DNA of 64,000 nt from positions 248,001 to 312,000 of the forward strand of contig NZ_QRCB01000001.1 in assembly GCF_009833095.1 (NCBI RefSeq), read 5' to 3'. A model generated the notes under the pieces. That model saw only the letters and a program-made list of their open reading frames with translations, was not told the origin of the DNA and ran no database searches. Positions 36,034-44,566 of the stretch are shown piece by piece. Both the position numbers and the translations under genes were made by a program. Positions within the stretch are counted from its first letter, which is position 1. Each line of letters begins with the position of its first letter. The stretch comes from Nitrosomonas sp. JL21 (GTDB taxonomy: Bacteria > Pseudomonadota > Gammaproteobacteria > Burkholderiales > Nitrosomonadaceae).

Positions 36034-36291
36034 CGTATTAATTCCTTTAAGTAATTGATTGGCAAGTCTTGTATTCTATCTGAGCACTGAAAGGTGAGAA
36101 GTGATGATCAAGAAGGCGAAATCAATTGAAAAAGCTGTTTACGCAATGTAAATGAGCATTTTGAATCTGACCAGTGATTTAAGCCATGCAGCATGATCAA
36201 CTCATAGAATTCCAGGGCTTTATTATGAGCAGTTAGTAAAACTCATACGCAGCTTGGCCGTCAAGTGAAATTATGCAGTGTGATTTTTCGC

Positions 36292-36810
36292 TCAGTTAAT
36301 GCGTTCCAGCGCCGCTTGTATTGGTTCATGCCACCGTGCCCCTTTATCAGCAAATGATATGCTGGCGTTGGCTGGACTGGTGGATGGCAGGCGCGACAAT
36401 TGCAAATGAGTAAGATCGCAGGCGGGTACTACATAACGCAAGAAATAGCGCTCGGCAGTTCCCCCGTTGAAAAACACAAATCTGATCTGCTGATGGCTCG
36501 AAAAGAGCGATACAAAGTCGTTGAGGATGAAATTATCGTTTCGAATCATTGCATCCAAACTGCCGGTGCGCTCGCACGATTTGAACACATCCCAGAGTGC
36601 GAACGGGGATGAGCGTAGTGCGGCAACTTTTTCGTGATAAGGCGCATCGGCCTGGATCTTCAGCAATGGTGCAATAATTGGCCAGAACGCATTGCGAGGG
36701 TGAGCATAATATTGATGGGCTGCCAGCGAAGCCTCGCCGGGCATGCTGCCGAGAATCAGAATATTGGCGTGCGGACCGACGATGGGTTCGAAACTATGAA
36801 TAGCCGGCAT
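36292..36810 (-). CDS. Hypoxanthine/uracil DNA glycosylase, UDG family 6-like
   Basis: The 172-residue product fits the DNA-deoxyinosine glycosylase (HDG) group of the uracil-DNA glycosylase superfamily, which removes hypoxanthine (deaminated adenine) from DNA. The first motif is ILGSMPGEASLAAHQYYAHP followed by RNAFW, which carries the conserved residues for binding the base and the Asn of this family; the second motif lies near QLSRLPSTSPANAS (the S-P-A-N box). FVFFNGGTAERYF fits the central strand. It is the last of five close minus-strand genes: the gpmA-like stop is 1 bp upstream. A DNA repair gene in this metabolic set is probably there by chance of arrangement. Confidence 0.82.
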   Translation of the reverse strand: MPAIHSFEPIVGPHANILILGSMPGEASLAAHQYYAHPRNAFWPIIAPLLKIQADAPYHEKVAALRSSPFALWDVFKSCERTGSLDAMIRNDNFILNDFVSLFSSHQQIRFVFFNGGTAERYFLRYVVPACDLTHLQLSRLPSTSPANASISFADKGARWHEPIQAALERIN

Positions 36811-36811
36811 G

Positions 36812-37549
36812 CTAATTCAATTTATCGATATAGTAGCGGCGGGCGACCTTGAGGCGTTGATCAAGCTCGTAAACCAGCGGTCTGCCTGTGGCCAGCTTGG
36901 ATTTCATGACTTGACTGTAATGAAGATGTTCCAGTAATACTCTGAATGTGCGCAGCGTATTGCGGTGAGAAACGATCAGTATGCGTTTTCCTTGGCTGAT
37001 TTCCGGTTGAATGGTTTTTTCCCAGTAGGGCTTCACGCGCGCTAAAGTGTGTTGCAGGCTTTCTGCCCGTGGAAGTTCATTTTGATCAATGTGAGCGTAA
37101 GCTGGTTGATTGCCCGGGAAACGCGAGTCGGTCGTTTCCAGATAAGGAGGCGTTGCATCGAATTTGATCTGGCAACCTAGAATGGGCCAGATACCGAATT
37201 CTTTGATGGCTTCCCAGCGTTGCATGCTTTCCAGCGCGCCATAATGCCGTTCATTCAAGCGCCAGCTCTCGATGATCGGTATGTTCAGTTGCATCGTGGA
37301 AAGTACAATCTGCGCCGTGGTTCTGGCGCGCTGCAAAGGCGATGAATAACATAGATCGAACGTGAAACCTGCCTGCTTCAGTAGATAAGCCGCCTGTTCG
37401 GCTTCTTGTTCACCCTTCGGGCTCAAGGGCACATCACTCCATCCGGTGAATTTTTTGTCGCGGTTCCAGATACTTTGTCCATGGCGTAGTATAACCAGCG
37501 GTGTCACGTGTCGACGCGGAGGTTCATCTGCTGGAATGACTCTCAGCAT
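36812..37549 (-). CDS. gpmA: 2,3-bisphosphoglycerate-dependent phosphoglycerate mutase-like protein
   Basis: GpmA interconverts 3- and 2-phosphoglycerate through a phospho-histidine. The 245-residue product has the phosphohistidine motif LRHGQSIWNRDKKFTGWSDV, the catalytic Glu in SWRLNERHYGAL, and the second histidine in IVSHRNTLRTF. In most GpmA proteins the last motif is HGNSLR and the stretch after RHYGAL is QGLNK; here they are HRNTLR and ESMQRW. This marks a diverged paralogue that may have different activity, though the three catalytic residues are kept. The ATG overlaps the desaturase stop by 7 bp and the stop is 1 bp before the glycosylase gene. Confidence 0.85.
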   Translation of the reverse strand: MLRVIPADEPPRRHVTPLVILRHGQSIWNRDKKFTGWSDVPLSPKGEQEAEQAAYLLKQAGFTFDLCYSSPLQRARTTAQIVLSTMQLNIPIIESWRLNERHYGALESMQRWEAIKEFGIWPILGCQIKFDATPPYLETTDSRFPGNQPAYAHIDQNELPRAESLQHTLARVKPYWEKTIQPEISQGKRILIVSHRNTLRTFRVLLEHLHYSQVMKSKLATGRPLVYELDQRLKVARRYYIDKLN

Positions 37550-38619
37550 GGATCGCGAGGAGGCTGAGTGGTGCGGGTTGCTTGCGCGGATTCATGCCAG
37601 ATCTGCTTCAGTGCCGGCCACAAGCCGCTGCGTAATGTTTTGATGTACTGGGAATTGTCAGTGAGGTTATTGACCAGCCGGCGTTGTGCTTTGCCGAGGT
37701 TATGGTAAGGCATGCTCATGAAGAGGTGGTGCGTGGCATGATAACGCAATCCGACCGGCGCCCACAGCGGCGTAACCAGGAAATTGCCGGGAATATTGAT
37801 GGAATCGAGGTATTGTTCGGCCAGCGTCATTTTTTGCTCGCCCGGATTGCGGTAGGCATGCGCCGCTAGCGTACGCAGTGAATTGAGAATGAAGACCGTG
37901 ACCGCCGTCAGGTACCACAAGATCAGCACTGAATAGGGAAAAATTCCCGAAATGACCAGTGCAATGATGCTGGCGCCAAATACGCAGGCACCCATTTCTT
38001 GCTGGCGCCAGTTATGGTCGTTGCGGATGGCGTTTTCGCCGCGCCGGTAGGCGGGATCGATCGTCAACGAAGAGGCGCGCTCCCAGACGATTTTGCGCAG
38101 CGGTGGAATCAGGTACGACAATGGCGTCAATACGACAAAACGCAACACCAGCAATGGCGGGATCAAAAACGACAAGAGCACATACACCACCATTTCAGCA
38201 GGCTTGCGGCTCGCGAACGGTAAATATTCGCCATCGGCACGCGTGCCGTAGACATCCGGTTTATGATGATCATTGTGTACACCGTCATACGTGAACGATG
38301 GAATCATGAAGGGAATGCCGCAGATGATGTTCCAGACCAGGCGGAAATTCTGGAACGTGCCTTTTCTGAGATGCGCCAGTTCATGGACGAAAATCGCCGA
38401 GCGGTACAACGCCAGCACCGCTACCATGAAACTGCCTAATTGCCACAATGAGAACAGCGGCGAAAACAACGCCGTGAAAAAAGCTGCCCAGCCCAGCGTG
38501 ATATGAAACAAAAAATCAGTCCAGTAAATCCATGGTTTGGGCGTCATTAAGTCGCGCACCAGATGGTGAGCTTCGCGCAAGGGGAATTCTTTGACGTAAG
38601 GCGTATTTTGTTCAGTCAC
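37543..38619 (-). CDS. Fatty acid desaturase family membrane di-iron protein
   Basis: The 358-residue integral membrane protein has the three histidine boxes of membrane desaturases and hydroxylases: HELAH, HNDHH (as GVHNDHHKPDVYGT) and HATHH (RYHATHHLFMSMPYH). These hold two irons that activate oxygen. Several membrane helices flank the boxes (for example WAAFFTALFSPLFSLWQLGS). The start appears to be GTG at 38619, 16 bp after the HIT gene stop. Its neighbours, a nucleotidyltransferase and a HIT protein, hint at a lipid or lipid headgroup modification pathway, but that is inference; the substrate is unknown. Confidence 0.88.
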   Translation of the reverse strand: MTEQNTPYVKEFPLREAHHLVRDLMTPKPWIYWTDFLFHITLGWAAFFTALFSPLFSLWQLGSFMVAVLALYRSAIFVHELAHLRKGTFQNFRLVWNIICGIPFMIPSFTYDGVHNDHHKPDVYGTRADGEYLPFASRKPAEMVVYVLLSFLIPPLLVLRFVVLTPLSYLIPPLRKIVWERASSLTIDPAYRRGENAIRNDHNWRQQEMGACVFGASIIALVISGIFPYSVLILWYLTAVTVFILNSLRTLAAHAYRNPGEQKMTLAEQYLDSINIPGNFLVTPLWAPVGLRYHATHHLFMSMPYHNLGKAQRRLVNNLTDNSQYIKTLRSGLWPALKQIWHESAQATRTTQPPRDPC

Positions 38620-38635
38620 GTAGGGTCTCGCAAGA

Positions 38636-39097
38636 TCATGGTTCAGGCCAGCATGCTTGGATATGCTTCACGATGAGCTGGTTCATGGTGGCATCTGTTG
38701 CATTGATGTGTCCCAGGTTCGGCACAGCCGGCCAGCCAGCGTCGATGAATTCGTTGCCTGCAAATTGCTGCTGCTGAGCATAGCGGGGAAGCACATGAAA
38801 GTGTACATCCGGATCGACCATCATCAGCATCAGATAATTGATTTTGTCATAGTGAAATGCGGTGGTGAGCGCAAATTCAATATGTCCGGTGACGGTATGC
38901 AATTCGGTAAAACTTCCTGAACTCAGTTGTGAAAACACCTGTGCCGGTTCGTGAGCCGCCAGAACCAGTGCGCCGAGTGTCGCTTGCATCGGGCGCAGCA
39001 TGACAGTCCAGTATTGATACTGACAGATGATGGTATGCGGCGCGCCGAATTTGCGCATCGTGGCATTGAAGTCGACAAACGATAAATGGTCAGTCAT
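38636..39097 (-). CDS. HIT family nucleotide hydrolase/transferase-like protein
   Basis: HIT proteins bind nucleotides and cleave or transfer nucleoside phosphates through the histidine triad HxHxHxx. This 153-residue product has DPDVHFHVLPRY, so the last two histidines are kept and the first position is Asp. Such a change is known in some HIT branches. The ATG at 39097 (MTDHLSFVDF) overlaps the stop of the upstream nucleotidyltransferase by 8 bp, giving coupled translation; a longer frame to 39187 lies wholly inside that gene and is rejected. Being fixed between a nucleotidyltransferase and a desaturase, it may process the nucleotide-activated product of the former. Confidence 0.8.
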   Translation of the reverse strand: MTDHLSFVDFNATMRKFGAPHTIICQYQYWTVMLRPMQATLGALVLAAHEPAQVFSQLSSGSFTELHTVTGHIEFALTTAFHYDKINYLMLMMVDPDVHFHVLPRYAQQQQFAGNEFIDAGWPAVPNLGHINATDATMNQLIVKHIQACWPEP

Positions 39098-39863
39098 GTT
39101 TGCATGAGCCAAAAATGATGCCGGCGCGCGCCAGATCTTCAATGAAGTCGATTTCGCACCAGCGAAAGCCGCTGACTGAACAGGCATGAACCAGATGCTG
39201 CTTCGCCAACCGATCGATGATCGACAAGTACCAGGACTTTAGTTCAGCCGGATGGCGCAGCGCTTCTTCAACAGCTTGGCGGAATAATTGTGCCCCTTGT
39301 TCGCGAAAGTAGAGCAAGCCGATCGATTCCGCATTCACTTGCTGGGGTGGTACGATTTTACTGACTTGTTGCACCCAATCATCAGTGCCCAACTGTACTT
39401 TCATATCGTCGGCATCGTAGCTATCTTTGTAATCGACACTCAGTGTAATGGCCGCAGGCGTTGAATTCAAGACTTTCTGCAGCAAGGCGGATTCAATGAC
39501 GGTATCGCCGTTCAATAACAGAAAGCTATCGTTCATTTCATCGCGTGCGATCCAGCAACTGGCCAGATTGTCAGCCACTTCATAGAAGGGATTGAAGAGT
39601 GCCTTGATATCGGGATGATCGTTGTAACGCTCCTGGAGCAAGGCTTCGATCAGGGCAACTTGGAAGCCGGTGATGACGGTGATGTGGTTGATACCCACTG
39701 CCAGCAGTGCGTCGATCTGCCGTGCCAATACCGGTTGATCGGCAACCGGCAAAAGACATTTTGGCATGTTTTCAGTCAGCGGCAATAGCCGTCGTCCTTG
39801 TCCAGCGCTGAGAATGATGGCTTTGATCGGGGTTGCCGGTGAGAATGAGTGATTTGGCGTCAT
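39090..39863 (-). CDS. Nucleotidyltransferase family protein (NDP-sugar or CDP-choline type)
   Basis: The 257-residue product has the nucleotidyltransferase fold signature AIILSAGQGRRLLPLTENMPK followed by CLLPVADQPVL, the GxGxRLxPxTxxxPK pattern that binds NTP and phosphate, and LLLNGDTVIE with the metal-binding Asp. It resembles the short LicC-like / choline-phosphate or sugar-1-phosphate transferases without an acyltransferase tail. The C-terminal FRWCEIDFIEDLARA has the second acidic motif (EIDFxED). It leads a five-gene minus-strand set, and its stop overlaps the HIT gene start. The substrate cannot be read from sequence; lipid headgroup activation is a guess from the desaturase neighbour. 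Confidence 0.85.
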   Translation of the reverse strand: MTPNHSFSPATPIKAIILSAGQGRRLLPLTENMPKCLLPVADQPVLARQIDALLAVGINHITVITGFQVALIEALLQERYNDHPDIKALFNPFYEVADNLASCWIARDEMNDSFLLLNGDTVIESALLQKVLNSTPAAITLSVDYKDSYDADDMKVQLGTDDWVQQVSKIVPPQQVNAESIGLLYFREQGAQLFRQAVEEALRHPAELKSWYLSIIDRLAKQHLVHACSVSGFRWCEIDFIEDLARAGIIFGSCKHD

Positions 39864-39961
39864 ATGGACTTGATATCAGATAGATGGGATGCTATCGGTT
39901 ACTGAGTTGAGCGAAAAAGTTCCGTGCGGCATTGTAACGAAGTTTGCAGTCGAGGCGCAGT

Positions 39962-41122
39962 TTATTGCGAAGAGAAGCTGCTCATTTGTTTCAATTCCGC
40001 AGCGATGCGTTGCGTGGCGCGCAAAAAGTCATCGATCTGCTGCATCGTGTTATCGCGGCCCAGGCTGACGCGAACCGCGCAACGCGCCAGCATCGGATCG
40101 ACTTGCATGGCGCTGAGGACATGGCTCTGCCCGGGGTTGACGCTGGAACATGCTGCACCGGCGGCAACGGCAAATCCGGCTTTGTCCAGTTTCACCACTA
40201 AAGTGTCCCCTTCGATGTCTGGCAGAGCAAAGTAACACGTGTTCGGGATGCGTATTGCTTCGCGGCCAAAAATGACTGCGTCCATGCTGATCAAACCCTG
40301 TTCCAGCCGATCGCGCAACTCAGAAACATGGCGCGCCGTTTCTGCGGTACGCGCTTTTGCCAGCTCGCAAGCCAGACCGAAGCCGACGATGGCAGGTACG
40401 TTTTCGGTGCCGGAACGCAGGCCGTTTTCATGCCCCCCGCCATAAATCAGGGGTTTTAACAGCAACCGTTTATCCACGATCAAAGCGGCTGCGCCTTTCG
40501 GGCCATTGATCTTGTGGGCTGACAAGGTCATGGCATGCACATTCAAATGGGCAAAATCAACGGGAATCTTTCCCAAACCCTGAACCGCATCGGTATGGAC
40601 GACTGCGCCATTAACACGAGCCATCTCTGCGACCGCGGCGACATCCTGAATCACGCCGGTTTCATTATTGGCGAGCATCACTGAAACGAGTTTCGGTGGA
40701 TGTTGTTGCAGGGCAAGTTTCGCTGCTTCCAGATCGATTTGGCCGGAAGGATTAACGGGTAATTGCTGCAGATTCCACGGTTCGCTGCTGTGACGGGACA
40801 ATGCCTGTGCTGGTTTGAGAACGCAGGGATGTTCGATGGCGCTGATGAATACATGGCCCGGTTTCAGGTTGTCGCTTGCGCCGCGTATGAACAGATTGTT
40901 GGCTTCGGAACCGCCGCTGGTAAAAATAACCTGTACTGGCTGCACGCCAACAGCCTCCGCGACTTGTCGGCGCGCTTTGTCGATCGCCCGGCGAGCTTGA
41001 ATGCCGAGGTCGTGCCGGCTGGATGCATTGCCGAATTCCTGCTGAAAATAGGGCAGCATAGCATTCAGGACTGCATCATCTACACAGGTGGTGGCATTGT
41101 GATCAAAATAAACAAGCGTCAT
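39962..41122 (-). CDS. Cysteine desulfurase (IscS/NifS family)
   Basis: These PLP enzymes take sulfur from cysteine for Fe-S clusters, thiolation or cofactors. The product (386 residues from ATG 41122) starts MTLVYFDHNATT, as IscS-type proteins do (YxDxxATT). The PLP lysine is in MTLSAHKINGPKGAAALIV; EAN and HTDAVQGLG motifs are in place (TSGGSEANN; DAVQ). The sulfur-accepting cysteine is in AAGAACSSVNPGQSHVL, with a long loop as in group I NifS/IscS. A frame extension to TTG 41146 has no support. No iscU, iscR or nif genes are near, so it is a stand-alone sulfur donor, perhaps for tRNA or a special pathway. Confidence 0.92.
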   Translation of the reverse strand: MTLVYFDHNATTCVDDAVLNAMLPYFQQEFGNASSRHDLGIQARRAIDKARRQVAEAVGVQPVQVIFTSGGSEANNLFIRGASDNLKPGHVFISAIEHPCVLKPAQALSRHSSEPWNLQQLPVNPSGQIDLEAAKLALQQHPPKLVSVMLANNETGVIQDVAAVAEMARVNGAVVHTDAVQGLGKIPVDFAHLNVHAMTLSAHKINGPKGAAALIVDKRLLLKPLIYGGGHENGLRSGTENVPAIVGFGLACELAKARTAETARHVSELRDRLEQGLISMDAVIFGREAIRIPNTCYFALPDIEGDTLVVKLDKAGFAVAAGAACSSVNPGQSHVLSAMQVDPMLARCAVRVSLGRDNTMQQIDDFLRATQRIAAELKQMSSFSSQ

Positions 41123-41376
41123 GGAAATATAGTATTGATTTAGCAAAGAGTCATTTTAACGGTATTTTTAGGTAGCGCCTAACCGGTTAGTCACTCCGCT
41201 GCATGAATGCCGGTTTTGGAGTCGCTATGTCAGTCAAGAAATTTCTATATCTGGTCGCGTGTCGCTGAAATCAAGCTAGCTGCAGAATGTTTTTTGCAGC
41301 GCGTACATTGCATTTTACGAATTCTGCCTTGTAATATGCTGTCCGTTCTAGGCTTTACATAATTTCTGCCGGTTCA

Positions 41377-43077
41377 TCACAAGGAGGGAGGGAGATCAGA
41401 GCGCGACCATTGCCACTCCGATTGCGTGGATAGGTCGAGATGGAAATGAGGACTGCGGGTTAACCATCCCTCCGGCGATTTATAAAGAATATATCCTTCC
41501 AACGATTGACGCGGATAAGAATGAGCGCCCATGCGGGGCAATGTAAAATAACCTTGGTTGTTGAGCATGATGGCATATTCGCCATCCTGATAGGGTCCGA
41601 ATTCCCACTCTGCTTTCAACGGTTGCAATCTAAGATGAACCGTCAAGGCACGTTCTTTAAGTTTATGTTTATAGTCCTCAACTAAACCAGGTACGATCGA
41701 CGATACATTCTCGACGCATCGGCAATGCCTTTCATAACGCCAAACACTGGCATGGGATAAATCCAGCGCTGCCAATTGTTCGATATCAGGGATTAACGGT
41801 GCCCGTTGGACCGGATGGCGCGAAAGTTTCTGCTGTGCTGCCACTGCTTCGGGCAATACAGCACCAAAATAGTTATCGAAATTTGGCGCTATATAGAATT
41901 GGCCGCCGTTACTGTTGAGCATGAATTCATATGATTTTTCAGTGGGATCGGCTAATTCTAATAGTCGTTTATGTTCGTCGTTATGATGGTTCAGGCTGAT
42001 CCCAGTCAAGATGAACGCAATGCACCAGGCAACGGAATTGCTCAATTGGCTGGCCACGATGGCAAGAAGGTAAGCCAAGAGCATTGCTGTTGCCCATGCA
42101 ATCAAAAATAAGTAACGATCAGGCGCCGTAACGCCGGGATAATTGACGAGGGGTATGAGCGGAAAAAGCAATATCGCCATAGCGGCAATCGATGTTATGA
42201 CGTTAATTTTTTGGCGATAAAGTCCATAAAAAATGAGTGTTAGAATAATAAACCATGCTAATGAGCCAAATAAATGATCGCCGGACAGAAGTGAGGGGAG
42301 GCTGCCAAACATGTCGAGAATTAAGATGGGATCGAACTGGCCGCCCAAGTTATATCCTCCGAACAGTCGCCCCAATACATGAAAGCGCCACAGCAAGTAA
42401 GCCGAAGCTACACAGATCAGAGGAAGTGCCAATCGCAGCCGGGTCTTGAGTGTTCCCGCCGGTAGAAAAGGCAAAATGGCGATTAGCGGGACATAAATTT
42501 CCTTGCATGTTACCGCAAGCAGGTAAAAAAACGCGCTGAAGAATGCCCATGAAAAGCGTTGGTCATGGATAGCTCTTGTGTAGCCATATAGAGCAATGAC
42601 AGTAAAAAGCAATCCGCTGGCGTAATGACCGGTCATGATCTCATTTGCAATGTGGGTAGTTGGTGCGCTTACAAGAAATAGCGCCGAGCCAGTTAGCGCC
42701 CAGTGGGCGGGTATCCATAATTTCAATAAAAGATAACTGGCAATGCTGGTAAGCCAGAGCAATATCAGCAGATGTGCATAGAATCCGGCTGGGTCTAAGC
42801 CGAATAATTCCAAGTTGATATCATAAAAAAGTGCATTCCATGGCGTTAGGTTGGCTCCAGATTGCAATCGGGTAATGTCAGGAACAAAAAAATACTGCCA
42901 CGGCGTATATGAGACCGCAAAGTTGAGATGCCCACCGTCATCGAATCGCCAGCCCGCTGAGAGCGTCTCATGATATAACCCAATACTCAGCAAGGCTAAC
43001 AGCATTGCGCTAAGGATCGTATGAAGCAACGCTTGATCTGTATGCAGGAAATGATGATCTAGTCTAGATTTTTCCAT
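41377..43077 (-). CDS. Multi-spanning membrane protein, probable Gtr-type glycosyltransferase
   Basis: The 566-residue product has about ten membrane helices in its first 380 residues and a soluble C-terminal domain of about 190 residues. Early loop sequence after the first helix (HETLSAGWRFDDGGHLNF) contains an acidic DD pair, typical for GT-C glycosyltransferases that use lipid-linked sugars. It is translationally linked to gtrA (ATG at 43077 lies 19 bp inside that gene) and to a GtrB-like gene before it. In Gtr clusters the third gene is the acceptor-specific transferase that adds the sugar to LPS in the periplasm; that role is inferred from the layout. The family itself I do not recognise. 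Confidence 0.7.
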   Translation of the reverse strand: MEKSRLDHHFLHTDQALLHTILSAMLLALLSIGLYHETLSAGWRFDDGGHLNFAVSYTPWQYFFVPDITRLQSGANLTPWNALFYDINLELFGLDPAGFYAHLLILLWLTSIASYLLLKLWIPAHWALTGSALFLVSAPTTHIANEIMTGHYASGLLFTVIALYGYTRAIHDQRFSWAFFSAFFYLLAVTCKEIYVPLIAILPFLPAGTLKTRLRLALPLICVASAYLLWRFHVLGRLFGGYNLGGQFDPILILDMFGSLPSLLSGDHLFGSLAWFIILTLIFYGLYRQKINVITSIAAMAILLFPLIPLVNYPGVTAPDRYLFLIAWATAMLLAYLLAIVASQLSNSVAWCIAFILTGISLNHHNDEHKRLLELADPTEKSYEFMLNSNGGQFYIAPNFDNYFGAVLPEAVAAQQKLSRHPVQRAPLIPDIEQLAALDLSHASVWRYERHCRCVENVSSIVPGLVEDYKHKLKERALTVHLRLQPLKAEWEFGPYQDGEYAIMLNNQGYFTLPRMGAHSYPRQSLEGYILYKSPEGWLTRSPHFHLDLSTQSEWQWSRSDLPPSL

Positions 43078-43463
43078 GTCCAATAACGATGGGCCAAAAA
43101 AGTAACCAGTGGAAGAAATATGAAGGACAGCAACACACCGATCAAATAATGCCAGTGTAGAGCCTCGCTGACGGCGATGGACATGACCGATACGGCAAGC
43201 CCTATCAGCGAGACTGTCAAAAAACGCAAATACCGTTGACCCGTGATGACGGTTCGGAATGACCAGCGGCTATTTGCCCAGAACGAGAATAGGTTGGCAC
43301 CGATGAACGCCATGCCGTTGGCTGGCATGGGATGAATAGTCAAAAGCTCAACCAGTGCCGTGACCAGCCCCAAGTGGATGAGAGTATTGATCACGCCAAT
43401 CAGCGAGAATCCCGTCAATTGACGTCCCGTTTCACGATCAAGCATCTGGATTATTGCCGCCAT
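43059..43463 (-). CDS. gtrA: GtrA family membrane protein (lipid-linked sugar flippase-like)
   Basis: GtrA proteins are small four-helix membrane proteins thought to flip undecaprenyl-phosphate-sugar to the periplasm. The product shows GFSLIGVINTLIHLGLVTAL (helix 1 with the usual G-x-x-N), ANLFSFWANSRWSF (the conserved N-x-x-W-x-F box), two more helices and the ending LVTFLAHRYWTWK, typical of the family (FxxxRxWVF). Start choice is uncertain: ATG 43463 (134 aa), ATG 43445 (overlapping the upstream stop by 8 bp) and ATG 43523 are all in frame, none with a strong ribosome site. It sits between the GtrB-like and the membrane transferase genes. Confidence 0.88.
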   Translation of the reverse strand: MAAIIQMLDRETGRQLTGFSLIGVINTLIHLGLVTALVELLTIHPMPANGMAFIGANLFSFWANSRWSFRTVITGQRYLRFLTVSLIGLAVSVMSIAVSEALHWHYLIGVLLSFIFLPLVTFLAHRYWTWKNLD

Positions 43464-44457
43464 AACGTTGGCGGATGATATAGATCGGCCGCTGTTTGCT
43501 TTCGCTGTATATGCGTCCGACATATTCGCCCAATATGCCTATGCCCAGCAGTTGAATGCCGCCGAGAAAAAGAATCGCGGTCAATAGTGAGGCGTAGCCA
43601 GGTACGTCGATACCGAAAGCGAGTGTCTTGATGATGATCCAGCAGCCATAAAACAGCGCGACTGTAGCCACCGTAAAACCCATATAGGCCCATACCACCA
43701 AAGGAACCGTGCTGAAGCTGGTAATGCCCTCGAGCGCGAGAATCCATAAACGACGGGCGTTGAAAGATGATTTGCCGGATTGCCTGGGTTCTACTGTAAA
43801 TTCCACTTCGCTGTGTTTGAAGCCCACCCAGGCAAATAATCCTTTCATGAACCGCCGGCGTTCAGGTAGTTGCTTTAATGCGTCGACGACCCGTTTATCC
43901 ATCAAGCGGAAATCGCCGACATCCTTAGGAATTTCGCATTCGGCGATGGTATTGTGGAGCCGATAGAATCCTTGCGTTATGAACCGTTGCAGCGGGTGAT
44001 CGGTTGTTCGAGATTGCCGTCGGGCTAAAACGACATCACTGCCATTCTCCCAATGCTCTACCATTGCAGCGATTAATTCTGGAGGGTGTTGCAGATCTGC
44101 ATCGAGCGGAATCACGGCATCTCCGCTGGCGGCGTCAATGCCTGCAGTTAAGGCTGCTTCCTTGCCGAAATTGCGCGACAATTCCAATACTATGATACGG
44201 GAATTCCGATTGGCATGGCGGCGTAGCACATCGAGCGTATTATCGCTGCTGCCGTCATCAATACAGATGATTTCATGGTCATACGGTTGAAGTTGATGCA
44301 GAATCAACTCCAGTCTGTCAAAAAAAGCGTCCAATCCTTGCGCTTCATTAAAGCATGGCACCACGATGGATAAACGGCGGGAATCGGAAGCGGTGAATGA
44401 TGAGTGTGTCAATGTAGGCATCTGCAATTGATGGGGTGCGAGCATTAAAATGCACAT
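43438..44457 (-). CDS. gtrB: Family 2 glycosyltransferase, GtrB/ArnC/DPM1 type
   Basis: This enzyme should move a sugar from a nucleotide sugar to undecaprenyl phosphate on the cytoplasmic face. The 339-residue product starts its GT-A fold with LSIVVPCFNEAQGLDAFF, has ICIDDGSSDNT and the catalytic metal motif DADLQHPPEL, and LARRQSRTTDHPLQRF plus GDFRLMDKRVVDAL in the acceptor region. Two C-terminal membrane helices (VPLVVWAYMGFTVATVALF, LLTAILFLGGIQLLGIGIL) and the ending EYVGRIYSESKQRPIYIIR match bactoprenol glucosyltransferases. ATGs at 44457, 44445 and 44421 are possible starts. It leads the gtr set. Confidence 0.92.
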   Translation of the reverse strand: MCILMLAPHQLQMPTLTHSSFTASDSRRLSIVVPCFNEAQGLDAFFDRLELILHQLQPYDHEIICIDDGSSDNTLDVLRRHANRNSRIIVLELSRNFGKEAALTAGIDAASGDAVIPLDADLQHPPELIAAMVEHWENGSDVVLARRQSRTTDHPLQRFITQGFYRLHNTIAECEIPKDVGDFRLMDKRVVDALKQLPERRRFMKGLFAWVGFKHSEVEFTVEPRQSGKSSFNARRLWILALEGITSFSTVPLVVWAYMGFTVATVALFYGCWIIIKTLAFGIDVPGYASLLTAILFLGGIQLLGIGILGEYVGRIYSESKQRPIYIIRQRYGGNNPDA

Positions 44458-44566
44458 GAGCTCTAAAGTGAGCGTCGTTTAATCAGGCTCTATCGGGAGG
44501 CGCAGAGCGTAAATTTCAGAAGTGGAGCGCAGTCGGGCCAAGATTTTTAGAGCCAAGTATCAGATT

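Noticed and set aside
39098-39187. Extended N-terminus for the HIT protein
   Set aside because: Lies entirely within the nucleotidyltransferase gene; ATG 39097 with an 8-bp overlap fits better.
41179-41190. 12-bp palindrome CTAACCGGTTAG in the gap upstream of the cysteine desulfurase gene
   Set aside because: Too short and without context to call an operator.
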